A stretch of DNA of 64,000 nucleotides, from assembly GCF_035222375.1 (NCBI RefSeq), contig NC_085888.1, positions 1,984,001-2,048,000 on the forward strand. The letters run 5' to 3'. Source of the DNA: Podospora pseudocomata (Eukaryota; Ascomycota; Sordariomycetes; Sordariales; Podosporaceae). Shown here piece by piece: positions 11,302-22,512 of this stretch (its first letter is position 1; every line of letters begins with the position of its first letter). A program made the position numbers and the translations under genes. A model generated the notes under the pieces. It was given only the letters and a program-made list of their open reading frames with translations, made no database searches and was not told where the DNA came from.

Positions 11302-12225
11302 ATGTCGCGCCTCGACCGCGAAGCCGACGCCTTCCGCGCCTCCATGGCCGCGGCAGCCTCCAAGCTCACGGGCACCACTGGCACCTCGGCCATGTCCTCG
11401 GCCGTCAAGCGCAACCTCGCACCCCCCTCGCCATCGCCCTCTGTCGGATCAACCACCTCGGCGGCGGTGGGCACCCCCTCCCGCCGCGACCGCGAGCTCC
11501 CCGGCACGAACATTGTGTACTCGCAACCCGCCGTCACGGGAACAGGCGACAGCGTCATCTCCCAAATGGCCTACGCCGTCACCTGGCTTAGGGGCAAGGA
11601 CGAGCCGCAGACCTACCACGATGTCCTCTCGTACCTCAGCGCCACGGGCCGGTCAGATTCAGAGCAGGAGTTTTTTGTGGAACAGATGCGTCGCCATCCG
11701 CAGATTCAATGGATCCCGGACCCGAATCTGAGCGAGCAGACGTGGAAGACGGGGACGTATATCCACCGGCCCACCATCCCCAACGTGAGGAACAAGACGC
11801 AGTTGATTGCGTACCTGCAAAAGAAAACAGATGCGTCTGGGGTCAGCGTCAAGGACTTGAAGGACGGCTGGCCGGATTGCGAGCCGGCGATTACGGAGCT
11901 CGAGAGGGAGCATAAGGTGCTGGTGATTAGAGCCAAGAAGGACGGGGCGGCGAGGATGGTTTGGCTGGACGATCCGAGTTTGTTTCACGAGGTGGAGCCG
12001 GATCTGGTGAGGGCGTGGAGCAGGGTTGAGCTGCCGGCGCTGGATGTCATTGCGCAGAAGCTGATACAGGCGGGGCAGAAGCCGGCGAGTGAGGATCCGA
12101 GGTTGAAGGCGGAGAAGATGCCGAAGGTGGAGAAGAAGAAGAAGAGGGCGGCGAGGAAGGGGACCAAGAGCACGAATACGCATATGGAGCATTTGTTGAA
12201 GGATTATAGTCACATGAAGAGGTAG
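11302..12225 (+). CDS. TFA2: transcription initiation factor IIE subunit beta
   Basis: This is the beta subunit of TFIIE, which joins RNA polymerase II preinitiation complexes and helps recruit TFIIH. It is a single-exon gene of 307 residues, with the start ATG at 11302 in good context (ATCACCATGT). An Ala/Ser/Pro-rich N-terminus with SRRDRELPG precedes two winged-helix modules: about residues 75-150 (QMAYAVTWLRG, TYHDVLSYL) and about 155-220 (RNKTQLIAYLQKKTDASGV, GWPDCEPAITELE). The conserved fungal core MVWLDDPSL and a Lys-rich basic tail (KVEKKKKRAARKG) complete the match. The tail ends HMEHLLKDYSHMKR. Confidence 0.93.
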   Translation: MSRLDREADAFRASMAAAASKLTGTTGTSAMSSAVKRNLAPPSPSPSVGSTTSAAVGTPSRRDRELPGTNIVYSQPAVTGTGDSVISQMAYAVTWLRGKDEPQTYHDVLSYLSATGRSDSEQEFFVEQMRRHPQIQWIPDPNLSEQTWKTGTYIHRPTIPNVRNKTQLIAYLQKKTDASGVSVKDLKDGWPDCEPAITELEREHKVLVIRAKKDGAARMVWLDDPSLFHEVEPDLVRAWSRVELPALDVIAQKLIQAGQKPASEDPRLKAEKMPKVEKKKKRAARKGTKSTNTHMEHLLKDYSHMKR

Positions 12226-13603
12226 ATGGGGGTTCTGGGTAGGCTGGGAAGATGTGTGCTTGGGGGGTTGGGGGGGTTGGGGGAAGAGGTGGACTGGGGA
12301 AAGGAGGTATATCAAGCATTGGGATGGCGTTTTGTGGATTTGGGGCTTGGTTTTTGGGAGGCATGATTAGATTTTTTTCAGGAGGGGGTTATGACTTTCA
12401 GAATGGGGCACATACTAGATGGGGGTCAGGACGATAAGACGGGGAGATGAACGACAATGGGGACGAAAAATTGATATGAGAAGGGAGGAGGATGGGGGAT
12501 GGAACATTGCATCAAGCGTTTGGCGTTTGGGGGGCTCTTGATATATATGTTACGACAGACAAAAAAAAAGTCTACAGTGTTTTTGTTTTTTTTATCAGGA
12601 GAGATGCTGTTTTGGAGGTTGCGGGAGCCGTTGCTATTATCAAGGGCGGATTTGGCAGAGGGCAGGATAGCGATAACAACCAAATGAGACTTTATGCCAA
12701 AATCATGGTTTCTTTGGTGGTATTAGTGCTCGTAAGTCCAGCTTTCAATGGTGGGACTCCCATGACGAATCAAAGCTAGCTGTCTTGCTTGGGGAGAGCG
12801 GGTAACACAAGTTATGTCTTGTATTCAAGACAAGTTTTAAGAACAAGGGTTAATCACTCGCCGTCATTGTGGGAGGTGTTTATGTAACACCTCTCGACTC
12901 GAATTGTGTATTTGTCGTGATCAGTAATCATGGTGTTGGGAGCCCGCCTTGCCGACCTAGAAAGTGGAGACGGATTGAATGGGTAGTGGCAGGTTTTTTC
13001 TGTCTTTGTTTCTGCTGCGTATAGCAGTTACGAGAAAACCCTTACGGCTTTGGACAGAGAGAAAGTATGGGGCGAGAGTGAGGTAACGCGTGGTTGCCGA
13101 GGTCGGGCAGTGGGTGAAGGTAGGTAGCGTAGGGCTGGAAGTGGAAGGGGGCTATGGACCCGGACCCCCTTGATGCAAGTGGTGTGCGTCTCCTGGTATT
13201 TGATTAAGGTGGTGGATGGGAGGTGGTGGGCACGTGGGAGGTCTCGGGGGTGTTTGTTCTTGTTTTCTTTTCATTCTTTCTTGATTTGATTGATTTGAGT
13301 TTTCATCGTCTTTCGTCTTCAACACCAACCAGACAGTAGGGCTACTTGCCCGCTGTTCTCGTCTCGACATGACCAGCTACAGCACGGGATACGGGGTCAC
13401 TAGTAACAAACAGACAAGAAAGACGGAAAGAAAGTGGCTGGTTGTTGCCTTGCCGGTCAACGCAACGACGAAGTAGCTCACTCCATCAGAGCGAGCCCAA
13501 CGTATCTACCAGAGGCCCAGCCTCAAGAGACAACCCGAAATAGACAACCCACTCACTCACTCTATTCTACTAACACCGTCTCCAATTTTGAGCCCCAACC
13601 ACC
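12226..13603. other. intergenic 1.4 kb
   Basis: This tandem spacer lies between TFA2 and the DsbA-like gene. It is G-rich just after TFA2, then mixed. The short frames have no family features. The promoter of the downstream gene should lie here. Confidence 0.4.
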
Positions 13604-14416
13604 ATGCCCCCCTCCCCAACCACAATCACGACGACCCCCCAACCCTTCCACTTCAAAATCGACATCTACACCGACACAGTCTGCCCCTTCTCCCACCTCG
13701 GCTTCCTCTCCCTCACCACCGCCGTCTCCTCCTTCTCCCCCCCGACCCCGGTGACCTTCTCCCTAACCTACCACCCCTACATCCTCTACCCCAACTCCCG
13801 CCCCTCCTCCCGCAAACTCGGCGCCGCACTCACATACATCTACTCCTCCCACACCCGCACAACCTCCATCCTCACCCACCTCGACAATCTGGCCAGCACC
13901 TACAACATCAAGTTCAACTGGGAGGGGATGACCGGCAACAGCAGGGACTCGCACCGGCTGATCCTATTGGCACAATCCCGCTTTCAAGCATCCCCCTCCC
14001 AGCAAAACCTCCGACGCTTCATGTCGCGCCTCTACCAAGCCAGCTTCCAACGCGGCCGCGACATCTCCTCCAGACAAACCCTGGCCGAACTAGGGGTGGA
14101 GGCAGGATTGTTCGGGACGGTAGACAAAGGGTTGGAATGGTTGGACTCGGGGGCTCTAGGGGAGGAGGTCGACAAAGAATGCGAAAAAGCCAAGCAAGAA
14201 ATAGGCGTCAGGGCGGTACCAAGCTATGTCGTCAACGAAAAGTACGTAGTGGGGGGGATGCAAGACCCGGTCGTGTGGCTGTCTTTGTTTGACAAGATCA
14301 TGCGACAGCCCACATCACAGCTGCAGGGTGGTGGTGAACAAAAGGGGGAGCAGCTTGGGAGGAGGGAGGAGCACGGGGGAAATTGTAGGGTTGTTGCTGT
14401 CGAAAATGACACATAG
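13604..14416 (+). CDS. DSBA-like thioredoxin-fold oxidoreductase (FrnE/HCCA-isomerase type)
   Basis: This is a single-exon gene of 270 residues belonging to the DsbA-fold family that includes FrnE and 2-hydroxychromene-2-carboxylate isomerases. The active-site segment is DTVCPFSHLG around residues 24-33, so the usual CxxC is reduced to C-P-F-S with one Cys, as in kappa-class GST relatives. A helical insertion follows, and the strand with the cis-proline loop is VRAVPSYVVNEKYVVGG near residue 205. A Gln/Gly/Glu-rich tail extends past the domain. The likely role is a glutathione- or thiol-linked redox or isomerase reaction, with substrate unknown. The family is clear; the reaction is inferred. 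Confidence 0.85.
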   Translation: MPPSPTTITTTPQPFHFKIDIYTDTVCPFSHLGFLSLTTAVSSFSPPTPVTFSLTYHPYILYPNSRPSSRKLGAALTYIYSSHTRTTSILTHLDNLASTYNIKFNWEGMTGNSRDSHRLILLAQSRFQASPSQQNLRRFMSRLYQASFQRGRDISSRQTLAELGVEAGLFGTVDKGLEWLDSGALGEEVDKECEKAKQEIGVRAVPSYVVNEKYVVGGMQDPVVWLSLFDKIMRQPTSQLQGGGEQKGEQLGRREEHGGNCRVVAVENDT

Positions 14417-15213
14417 GGGGTGAGCAAACAGGGGGGGAGGTGACACCTGGGAGAAAGAAAAAAAAGAGAGAGAGAGAGAGCGAGAGAGAGAGACTGTTAC
14501 AGTGTTGGTTATGATGGTCTTGCATCAACAGAACAGCACAGATAATGGGGTTGAGGTAGACCCCGACATGCTGTGGCTAATGCTCAAAGAGGATGGACTT
14601 ATGTACGCAGCCTCTTGGACAAGAGTCAGGGGCTGTTTAAAAAGGGGTGGGGGGTTTATTCAACTCTCCCAAACACTCACGCACTCAGTTCCATCACAGC
14701 AGGTATATCAACTTTCCCAATACATCATCTTCAAACTATCGACCTGATCATACATCATTAAACCTCAAAACCAACGCACGATGCGAGACAAATTAGCAAC
14801 ATCAAAACCCCCAAACAAATCAACGATAAATAGATGAGATTCTCCCAGTCAAGAACCCCAGATAGTAAAAAACTAACTAAGCGCCATTCCCTATTCCACC
14901 CATATCTGGCCAAAGAAATAAAACATCAAATAAACGACGTGCCCCTTTTTTCCACAATCAGATGGCCCCGTCTGGTGTGGTATATCTTGTAAAAACTCCT
15001 TGCCTTAAAACCCTCAAAGATATTCCCTTTCCTTCCCCTATAAACCTTCCTCCCAATTTCCCGTCTTTCCTCCTCTTGATTAGGTGCATTCGCTAAACCT
15101 GTGGTTCCGAACCGCCCCGGCCTCTCTGGGCCAACACCCGCCTGCTTTTTATCTGCCGGGTGGTGATTGGTGTTGTACAGCTGTGGTATACATCGACGTC
15201 TAACAATGCCGAA
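14417..15213. other. intergenic, convergent 3' ends
   Basis: This is the spacer between the DsbA-like gene and yap1 on the opposite strand. It contains an imperfect (GA)n tract at 14466-14493. No gene is seen. Confidence 0.5.
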
Positions 15214-17038
15214 TCAAATCTTGGTGCTGCCCGTCGCCTCCTTCACAGCCGCCTCGAGATCGGCCTGCCCGGCCCTGTCCTTGCAAGGTAAATACTTGTT
15301 CATGACCTGCTCAAAATCCTCCTTAGCCACGACAGCGCCGCCGCCAGAGCACTTGGCCTTCTTCTGAAGGTCCGAGCACAAGCCATCCAGATCAAAGTCG
15401 CCGTTTTGCACCTTGGGACACGTTTGCAGTTTCTCCCTGTTTTGCCTGTCAGTTACCCCCGTCACCGAAGCAGGAGTTGCATGTAACTCACCATATACTG
15501 GTGCAGGTCAGTAGCTGTCCATTGGGCGTAACTTGATCGGCTTCTTTGGCGGCATCGATTTGGGCGAGGATGTCGGGCTTTGGCGCTGGTACTTCGGTGG
15601 TTAGTGGCAGGTTGTATGGGGTGATGAAGTCAGCATCAAGGGCGTCGTTGAAGAAACTGTCATCGAAGCCATTAGACAAGATGTTCTCCTGTGGCTCGCG
15701 ATAGTCCCCAAACAACTGAGGCTCAAACTGAAAGTCTGTCTGGGGCAGCCAGTTGAAGTCATTTGCATCACCGAAATGACCAAAGTCTGCAAGCTTGTCA
15801 GCATTATCGAACCGAAAACCGCGATATTGCACTGCAATTCTCACCCTGTGATGAGCCGTTCACGTTGAAACCAGACTGCTCCTCCCCGATGGTGGCCAGC
15901 GTGTCCACGGGTTTGAAGCCCATGGGCGACTGCGTAAACGGTTCAGGTGATGTCCCGCACGACGAGTTCGGCCCACCCATGTTGGAATTTGATGAGGCTG
16001 ACGGCGAGCTTGTCGTTGTCGGGCCGTTCAAGTTGAACTGCGAGTCCAGGTTGTGCGAGTTCAGGCCGAGGGGGCTGTATGTGCTCGAGTGATCAGGGCT
16101 GAAGCCGCTATTCGACTTGTCCAACGGACTTCGTGTATCTGAATTGTTCCGCTTCGGCGGTATTGATGCTGCGGTCGATGTGGAGGACTTCTTGGTGTCA
16201 TTGGTAACGTTGGGCCCAGGCAGGGTGCCGAATTTGGGAAACTCGAATTGAAAGTTGACATCGTTCATGTTTTGAAGGAAAGGAGCGCCGAATAGCTTCG
16301 TGGGTCCTTGGTAACTTGGGCGACCGTTTGAGAGAGCTGACAGACGCTTTTTATATTCGTTCAACTCAACCGTCATCTTGTCGACCTGCGCGCGGAGAGC
16401 CTGCTTCTCCTTGTTGTGGGTTTCAGAGGCCTTCTCCAACTCCTCGACCTTGGTTTCCAACTCTTTCAGATGCTTTTCCTTGCGCTCTCTGAAAGCCCGT
16501 TGGGCAGCGCGGTTCTGGGCCTTGCGCTTCTGTTGCGAAACGGTTAGAATCCAACGTGGTTCGCTCAGGGGTTGTATTTACTTACTGAGCTTGGTTCTGT
16601 CGTCAATGGCTTTCTTCCCGGCTTCTTGGCAACCCTATCCTCACTCTCTCGCCTCTTGGCTCCACGGGCTTCATCCTCTTCATCGTCTGGATGGCTGCGC
16701 TTGTCAGGAGACTCTGTGTCGTCGGGTGATTCAGACTTGCCGCCATCTGAAGTACCGGGCAGGTCGGGAATCATCTTGGGCTGATTGCCGTCGTTGATGG
16801 AGAAGTCGAGAGTTGAATCGGCCCCGGCGAAATCGTAGTCGTAATCGAAGTCGGGGCTGCCTTGGAAGCTACCGAAGTTTTCCTGAAGCGGAGATCCATT
16901 GAACTGGAGAGGAGACACGGTCATGGCAGAATTCACCGGAGTGTTTCCTTTGCGGTTGGAATTGAGGGCGGCATACAACAGGTTCTGCTGTTGCGGCGTG
17001 AGGATGAAGTCCTGAACGGGATTGCGTGTCGACGTCAT
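15214..17038 (-). CDS. yap1: AP-1-like bZIP transcription factor (oxidative-stress regulator)
   Basis: This is a redox-sensing bZIP activator of the Yap1/Pap1/NapA family that moves to the nucleus when its cysteines are oxidised. Exons on the minus strand are 17038-16586, 16529-15845, 15786-15492 and 15436-15214, giving 551 residues; all three introns are 55-58 bp. Exon 2 opens on the basic region KRKAQNRAAQRAFRERKEKH, followed by a leucine zipper (about residues 175-205). A single-Cys n-CRD-like motif (SSCGTSPEPF) lies in exon 2. The C-terminal CRD carries Cys in LLTCTSIW, LQTCPKV, DGLCSDL and AKCSGG, and the DLDGLCSDLQ segment resembles the Crm1-type export signal. All hallmarks of a functional redox switch are present. 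Confidence 0.95.
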
Positions 17039-18730
17039 TGTGTCTGCTTGACTCGCGTGACGTTTTGGACAACTAATTGAAGAAAATTAAGGCTTGGGCT
17101 TTTCCCTCGAGAAGTTCAGATTAGACAGGCCCCAATGCCAAATGCGATTGCTCTCGGAGACGTAGGTGGCGGGAGCAGTGATGATTGGGCTGCTTATCTC
17201 CGCCCACACCCAACAGCGGACAGCGGGGTATCTGACGTTGAAGACAAAGACGAGCGCAGGGACAGCGCAGAGTGTCTCTCCACTAGTCTAAAGGCTGGTT
17301 CAGATTGATGAATCACTGAACCCTTGGTGACAGACGGCGTAAAAGATGGAGATGGGGTGTCTGGGACAGGTCGGGGCCACAACGAGGAGAGACCATAGAG
17401 TTCGCCTCCCGGGACTGGGGGAAGAGGTTTAGGCGCAGGCCACTCGAGTGCGACGCAGGGCTCGCAGCAGCAGGGCAGTGGAAAACGGGTCGGGAATTCG
17501 GAGTCGGCGGAACTCGAATGCTTGCCTCGCCGTGTTCTTCTGGATGCCTGGACTGGAATTGGATGGACAGCTGGCAGCAGTATCTCGGTATGTATGGTAT
17601 GGTATGTACGAGTACGTAAGGACTTTCTACGGATGGGAGAAACGAGAAAGAGGACGAAGAGTCAGACCGATGGGCGAAACTGGGAGCAAGACTACAGGTA
17701 CGAGGGGGCCCTTGGTCTGGTGAGCTCCATCAATTTGTCAGCCGTCAATGGAAGATGTTGGACGGAAGCTGGTCCGAGCGAGCGCGAACCAACAGGGGTC
17801 CTTCGGCGTGGGGTCTTCTTCAACAGCGGCCCAGGTCGGCCATGATTGCCCCACCTTGTTGACCCCGATCGGGTTGTGGGTGGTCAGCCCAGCCCCTCTA
17901 TCTTGGGGACCCTACTGCGGTAGTCCCGTGCAGTCAACGGACAATAGACAAGAGATCAGCAAGCACACGCCATTTTTGCATTTTGGGTGATGGGATTCTA
18001 GATGCCATAGATTTACCTCTGGCCGTTTAATATCCGGTTCTGTTGGTAGCGACGGCATGTTACAAGGTGCTGAGTCAAGCCAACAGCGCTGTCTCATAGG
18101 ACCGAGGGGTATGTGGGCATAGAGGACTGCCTGCGCCTTTCAAGCGACACGGGTGACTATTCGATAAAAGGGGAAGTGGAACTGATTGTTTCTGAATCAT
18201 TATCTCCAGGCAGCTGTTCTCACCGCATGCCCTGGTTCCTACAGTAGAAACCCTCGGAGATAATATTCATGACCGAGGCATAAGTCCTTGTGCAATATAT
18301 CGATATGCCGCGAGCTACCATGAAGCATCTCATCTGGGGTATGTTTCCGATATCAAGTGTCAGTTGTACATCCATCGACCTAATAGTCCCACTTCACTGC
18401 AGGAATGTATACATCTCCGCTCTCTAGTGTAAAGGTCTGGATGGCCTGGACGCATGTGTGGCGATGACAGTGCAGTGGAGGGCCCGTGCAGCTTGTCCCC
18501 CGTTTTAGGCGCAAGCAGCGGGGCCCCGCGCGCAGTTTGTGCCCGCTCCGTCCGCTCACGGCAGTGGGATTGGCGACATCATGCCATCAGCCTTGTGTAA
18601 CGCCAGGTGACGACAGAGCAATCACTTGCCGGCCAGCCATATCCAAGACAAACCACCTCTAGCAAAAGTGACCACTTGGTAGCATATCAGATCCAGTAAT
18701 CTCAACGATAACCCCCACGTACAGTCCCTC
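17039..18730. promoter_or_regulatory. divergent promoter region between yap1 and the BSD-domain gene
   Basis: This 1.7-kb head-to-head spacer should hold both promoters and a long yap1 leader. GGTATG/GTACG-type short repeats lie near 17583-17620. No coding frame with family features is seen. Confidence 0.45.
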
Positions 18731-20153
18731 ATGGACATCGCCTACGACCACATCCTCGAGTCCAACTTCGAGGACAAGAGCGAGTCCCAGAACAGACAGA
18801 ACCAGCCCGCCGCTCCACAGGCGAGCTTGAACGAGGATCTCCAGGATGCTTACCGCGCCTTTTCCAACAGTCCTTGGGGAGCTAGGATTGGAGGTTTCTT
18901 TGGTAGCGTGGTGAAGCAGGTGTGTGTTTCTCTCTCTCGGGTGGTCAACCTCGGCACAGCTCGACTGATGGTGTTTGTTCCCAGGGTGAGACTATCTATC
19001 ATGAAGCCCAGCAAGAGCTCTCCGCCGTAAGCCAAGATGCGACCCGCGGCTTCACCGACCTGCGCCAGACTATCATCAACCGCACCCGATCGCTCTCCTT
19101 GAACACCTCACCACCAGCCGACGCCGGTTCCTCCTCTCAGGACACGGGCGACCAGACCACCCCCACCCGCGCCAAAGCCCTCTCATCAGAAGAAGCCCTC
19201 GCCGAATCCGAATCCGTACTCACACGTCTCAAAGAAGAAGCAGCCAAACGCCTAAAGGATCTCCAGAAAGCCGAAGACGCCGCCGACGAAGCTCTCCTCA
19301 GGTTCGGTTCCAACCTCCGCGACTTCTTCCGCGACGCCATCCAAATCGCACCACCCACCAACGATCAGGGAGACAACCAGGGCAACACCGTTTTGTTCGA
19401 GAGCAAGGATGCCGCTGGGAAGAGGGTGATCCACACCTCGCGGTTCGATGCGCAGCTTCACGTCATCCACACCACCACGGACAACTTCATCAAGGATGGC
19501 ACTGGCGCCGAATATGAGACCTGGGCCAAGGAGTTTGGTGTCGATAAGAAGACGGAGGACATCGCTGCTGATCTCGCCAAGTACCCCGAGTTGAGAACGA
19601 CAATGGAGAAACTGGTTCCCGACACGGTTCCCTATGCGGATTTCTGGAAGAGGTACTACTTCCTCAGACATGGTATTGAGACTGCTGAGGCCAGGCGTAG
19701 GGACTTGCTCAAGGGTAAGATTATGAGCCCACCTGTCCACTTGGAAACTTGTACTTATGCTAACATGAACCAGCTGCCTCGGCTGAAGAGGAAGTTGGCT
19801 GGGACGAGGACTCTTCCGAAGAAGAAGAGGAGGAGGAGGATTCCAGCGAGGAGGAGTCCAGTGATGAGGAGGAGTCGGCCCCCGCCAAACCCGCCATTGC
19901 CAAACCTGTGCCTACTGCTGAGGCCAAGCGCCCTGGTTCTTCAAACTCTGCCTCCACGATCAACCCTACTACCACTGCTGCCAAGCCGGCAGAGCCTCGC
20001 AAGTCTGACGACAGGAAATCGATGGCGGATAGTGACACCAGCTACGATGTTGTCGGCGCCGCGTCTGGTGTACCCAGCCAGGCGCCCAACAGTCCCAAGG
20101 ACGCGAAGAAGCTCGATGACAGTGATGGCAGTGATGAGGAGGATTGGGAGTAG
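18731..20153 (+). CDS. DOS2: BSD-domain protein (Dos2-like)
   Basis: Exons are 18731-18919, 18985-19714 and 19774-20153, giving 432 residues. The N-terminal part (ISLNEDLQ-like and NSPWGARIGGFFGSV) and a coiled, Glu/Lys-rich middle lead to a BSD domain around residues 215-275. Its invariant aromatic pairs can be read in EYETWAKEFGVD and in YADFWKRYYFLRH. The C-terminal exon is acidic (long E/D/S runs) and ends DGSDEEDWE, as in yeast Dos2 and related proteins. The function is poorly known; the yeast relative has been linked to heterochromatin and ubiquitin-related processes. BSD domains occur in TFIIH p62 and synapse-associated proteins and act as small helical interaction modules. Confidence 0.88.
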
Positions 20154-20494
20154 GAAGCCAGATTGGGAGTCAGCATTTGAGAGATGTCACAGCAGGAAAC
20201 ATGGATGGACGGCGTTTGATTTGTTGAATAACTTTTGGGTTTATTGCTTTGCTAGTTGGCGGAGTTTATAATGGGTATTTTCACTCTGCAACATCAAGGG
20301 GCCAGGATATTTTGTTGCTTGTCCGGAAATTCTGTTATAGTTTCTTCAACGTTTGGAAGCTCTCTTTTCCATAGCAACCCCCTTGGAGCAGACCTTCAAC
20401 AGAGGTTCTTAACTGGGTATCTCGCTCTTTATTTCACCCCTCCCTCTTTGGCCCCCCCCCCTTTTTTTTTTTTTTCCCTTCTACCTCATTATCA
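20154..20494. other. short convergent spacer
   Basis: This 341-bp tail-to-tail spacer lies between the BSD gene and TSR2. It has a C9/T15 homopolymer pair around 20450-20475. There is no gene. Confidence 0.5.
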
Positions 20495-21143
20495 TTACCT
20501 CTTCTTCCTCGTGACAGTCTGAAACCCATCCTCATCCACCTCGGGCTCCTGCTTTTCCCTTCTTGGAGCCTGCACCAACGCAGGCGCATCCTCCATATCC
20601 TCATCCTCCTCCTCATCATCATCCGTATCCCACTCCCCTTCTTCCTCTTGGTCCTCCCCCTTTGCAAAAACCACTTTACTCCCCTTCTTTTCGGTGTACC
20701 GCCTCCCCAGCTGCTCCACCTCGTCAAACTTGCCCTTTAGACAGTCCTTCCTGATCCTGATGATGCTCTCGGCTACCTCGAAGGCGGAGTCGTCGTCGAC
20801 GTTGACTTCGAACTCGTCGAGCATGACGTTGAGGAGGAATTCTTCAATGTATTCGGCGTCTGGTTCTTCTGAGGGGGCAGCGGGGGAGGAGGAGGTGGAG
20901 GTGGAGGTGGAGGTAGTAAGGGGGGGGAATAGCTCGGAGACGGCGCCGGCGAACCAGTCGCGTTTGTCGGAGGAGTCGGGGCCGCCCCAGTTATTTTGCA
21001 CGGCGAGGGTAAGGGCTGGCCAGAGGTTGAGAAGGAGGGAGATGCCGCGCTCGAAGGTGGTTTGGGTTTGCGCTGGGGGGGGGAGTTAGCATCTGGTACG
21101 CAAAGGAGGGGGGAGGGTAAGTACCTGGTGATGGGGCCTCCAT
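20495..21143 (-). CDS. TSR2: pre-rRNA-processing protein TSR2
   Basis: TSR2 is the chaperone that escorts ribosomal protein eS26 to the maturing 40S subunit in the nucleus. Exons are 21143-21125 (only 19 nt) and 21072-20495, giving 198 residues. The conserved helical domain is FERGISLLLNLWPALTLAVQ followed by NNWGG, then EYIEEFLLNVMLDEFEVNVDD. A very acidic stretch (EEEGEWDTDDDEEEDEDMED) binds basic cargo in the family, and the protein ends with the typical EVDEDGFQTVTRKKR. Start and donor lie within a few codons (MEAPSP|A), so the first exon is easily missed by gene finders. Confidence 0.93.
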
Positions 21144-21801
21144 TTTGGGTAATTTCGATGTGAAGAAAGAATATGCGACTCTGGGAAGAAGCGGGAGAAG
21201 ATGATACGACGGGAATTGGCGGCGGCGGTGGTGGTGATGGTGGTGGTGATAGTTGTATGCTGGTTCATAGAGGGGTTCACTCTAGGATTTTTTTTCTTTG
21301 GAGCGCCCAAGTTTACTTGCACACTGCTGCGGGTTGCCCCGCCATTTTTCTCAGTTTGCGACAGCACCTTGATGGAACTGTTCTGGGTTAGGGTTGGGTG
21401 TGGCTGATCTTGTGCCACCAGACTTTTACTTGGATTCAGGTTTAGCCCGTGGTTGAGACGGGTTTAAAGATCTTGATTGCGCCGGCCATGTAATATATTA
21501 TCCCGAATTTCTGTTCACTATCATTATCCGAATTCCTTCAATTTGCTGCCATGACAGCTCGGCTGAGTGTCAAAGATGCCAAGACGCAATGACGGCATTG
21601 GTTAACAGTGCGACGACAGGGGCTCGCATTTTGTTCTGGCCGTTTCCAGCGTCCATCAATCAAGAGCTCCGCGGTGCACCGTGGACTGCCGTGACTCCCT
21701 CGTCCCTCGTTGCGTATCTGTCCGACGCCTATTTGAACGTCTCTTCCTCACCACAATAATCCGGGAGACCTGATATCACCTCACCACCTCAACACCACAA
21801 A
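21144..21801. promoter_or_regulatory. divergent promoter between TSR2 and FMP52
   Basis: This 658-bp head-to-head spacer begins with GGC/GGT/GAT-rich sequence just outside TSR2. No specific site is recognised. Confidence 0.45.
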
Positions 21802-22512
21802 ATGTCCCAACAACCAACACTCCTAATCGGCTCAACAGGCCTAGTAGGCTCCCACATCCTCTCCACCCTCCTCTCCTCCTCCGTCCCCGTCACCACAATC
21901 TCCCGCCGCCCCCCCAAAACCCCCGGCCCAACCCTCACCCCCATCATCGAATCCAACACCGACCTCTGGACCTCCTCCCTTTCCTCACTCGCCCCCCCGC
22001 CCAAAACAGTCATCTCCGCCCTCGGCACCACCCGCACCGCCGCAGGCGGCATAGCAAACCAGTGGAAAATCGACCACGACCTCAACGTCGCCCTGGCCAG
22101 AGCAGCGAAAGATTCTGGAACCAAAACTTTTGTTTTTGTGTCTAGCGGTGGGACGAGGGGTTTGTTCAGCAATTATGTGCCGTACAGCAAGATGAAGATT
22201 GGGGTGGAGGATACGATCAAGGAGTTGGGGTTTGAGCACGCGGTGATACTCAGGCCGGGGTTGATATTGGGGGAGAGGGAGCAGGCTAGGCTTGGGGAGG
22301 GGCAGGCGCAGGGGGTGGTCAAGGCGATTGGGCGGTGGTTTGGGAGGGGGGTGGTGGACAGGTTTGCGCAGGAGGGGGAGGTTATTGCGCGGGCGGCGGT
22401 GAAGGCGGTGGAGATGATTGAGGGGGGGAGGGCGCCGAGTAAATACTGGATTTTGGAGCAGAATGATATTGTGAGGTTGGGGAGGGAGGAGTGGAAGGGG
22501 GAGACGAAGTAA
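21802..22512 (+). CDS. FMP52: mitochondrial outer-membrane protein FMP52 (NAD(P)-binding, atypical SDR)
   Basis: This is a single-exon gene of 236 residues. The Rossmann nucleotide-binding motif is LIGSTGLVGSHIL at the N-terminus. ALGTTRTAAGG is the second cofactor loop, and the active-site-like pair lies in VPYSKMKIG (Y-x3-K). The segment HAVILRPGLILGERE matches FMP52 and HTATIP2-like atypical short-chain dehydrogenases. Yeast Fmp52 is found on the mitochondrial outer membrane; its substrate is not known. The first 330 bases use C-ending codons almost exclusively, and the last 300 are strongly G-rich. Confidence 0.93.
   Translation: MSQQPTLLIGSTGLVGSHILSTLLSSSVPVTTISRRPPKTPGPTLTPIIESNTDLWTSSLSSLAPPPKTVISALGTTRTAAGGIANQWKIDHDLNVALARAAKDSGTKTFVFVSSGGTRGLFSNYVPYSKMKIGVEDTIKELGFEHAVILRPGLILGEREQARLGEGQAQGVVKAIGRWFGRGVVDRFAQEGEVIARAAVKAVEMIEGGRAPSKYWILEQNDIVRLGREEWKGETK

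Noticed and set aside
11659-12315. 218-codon antisense frame over TFA2
   Set aside because: Leu/Arg/Pro-rich shadow frame without domain support.
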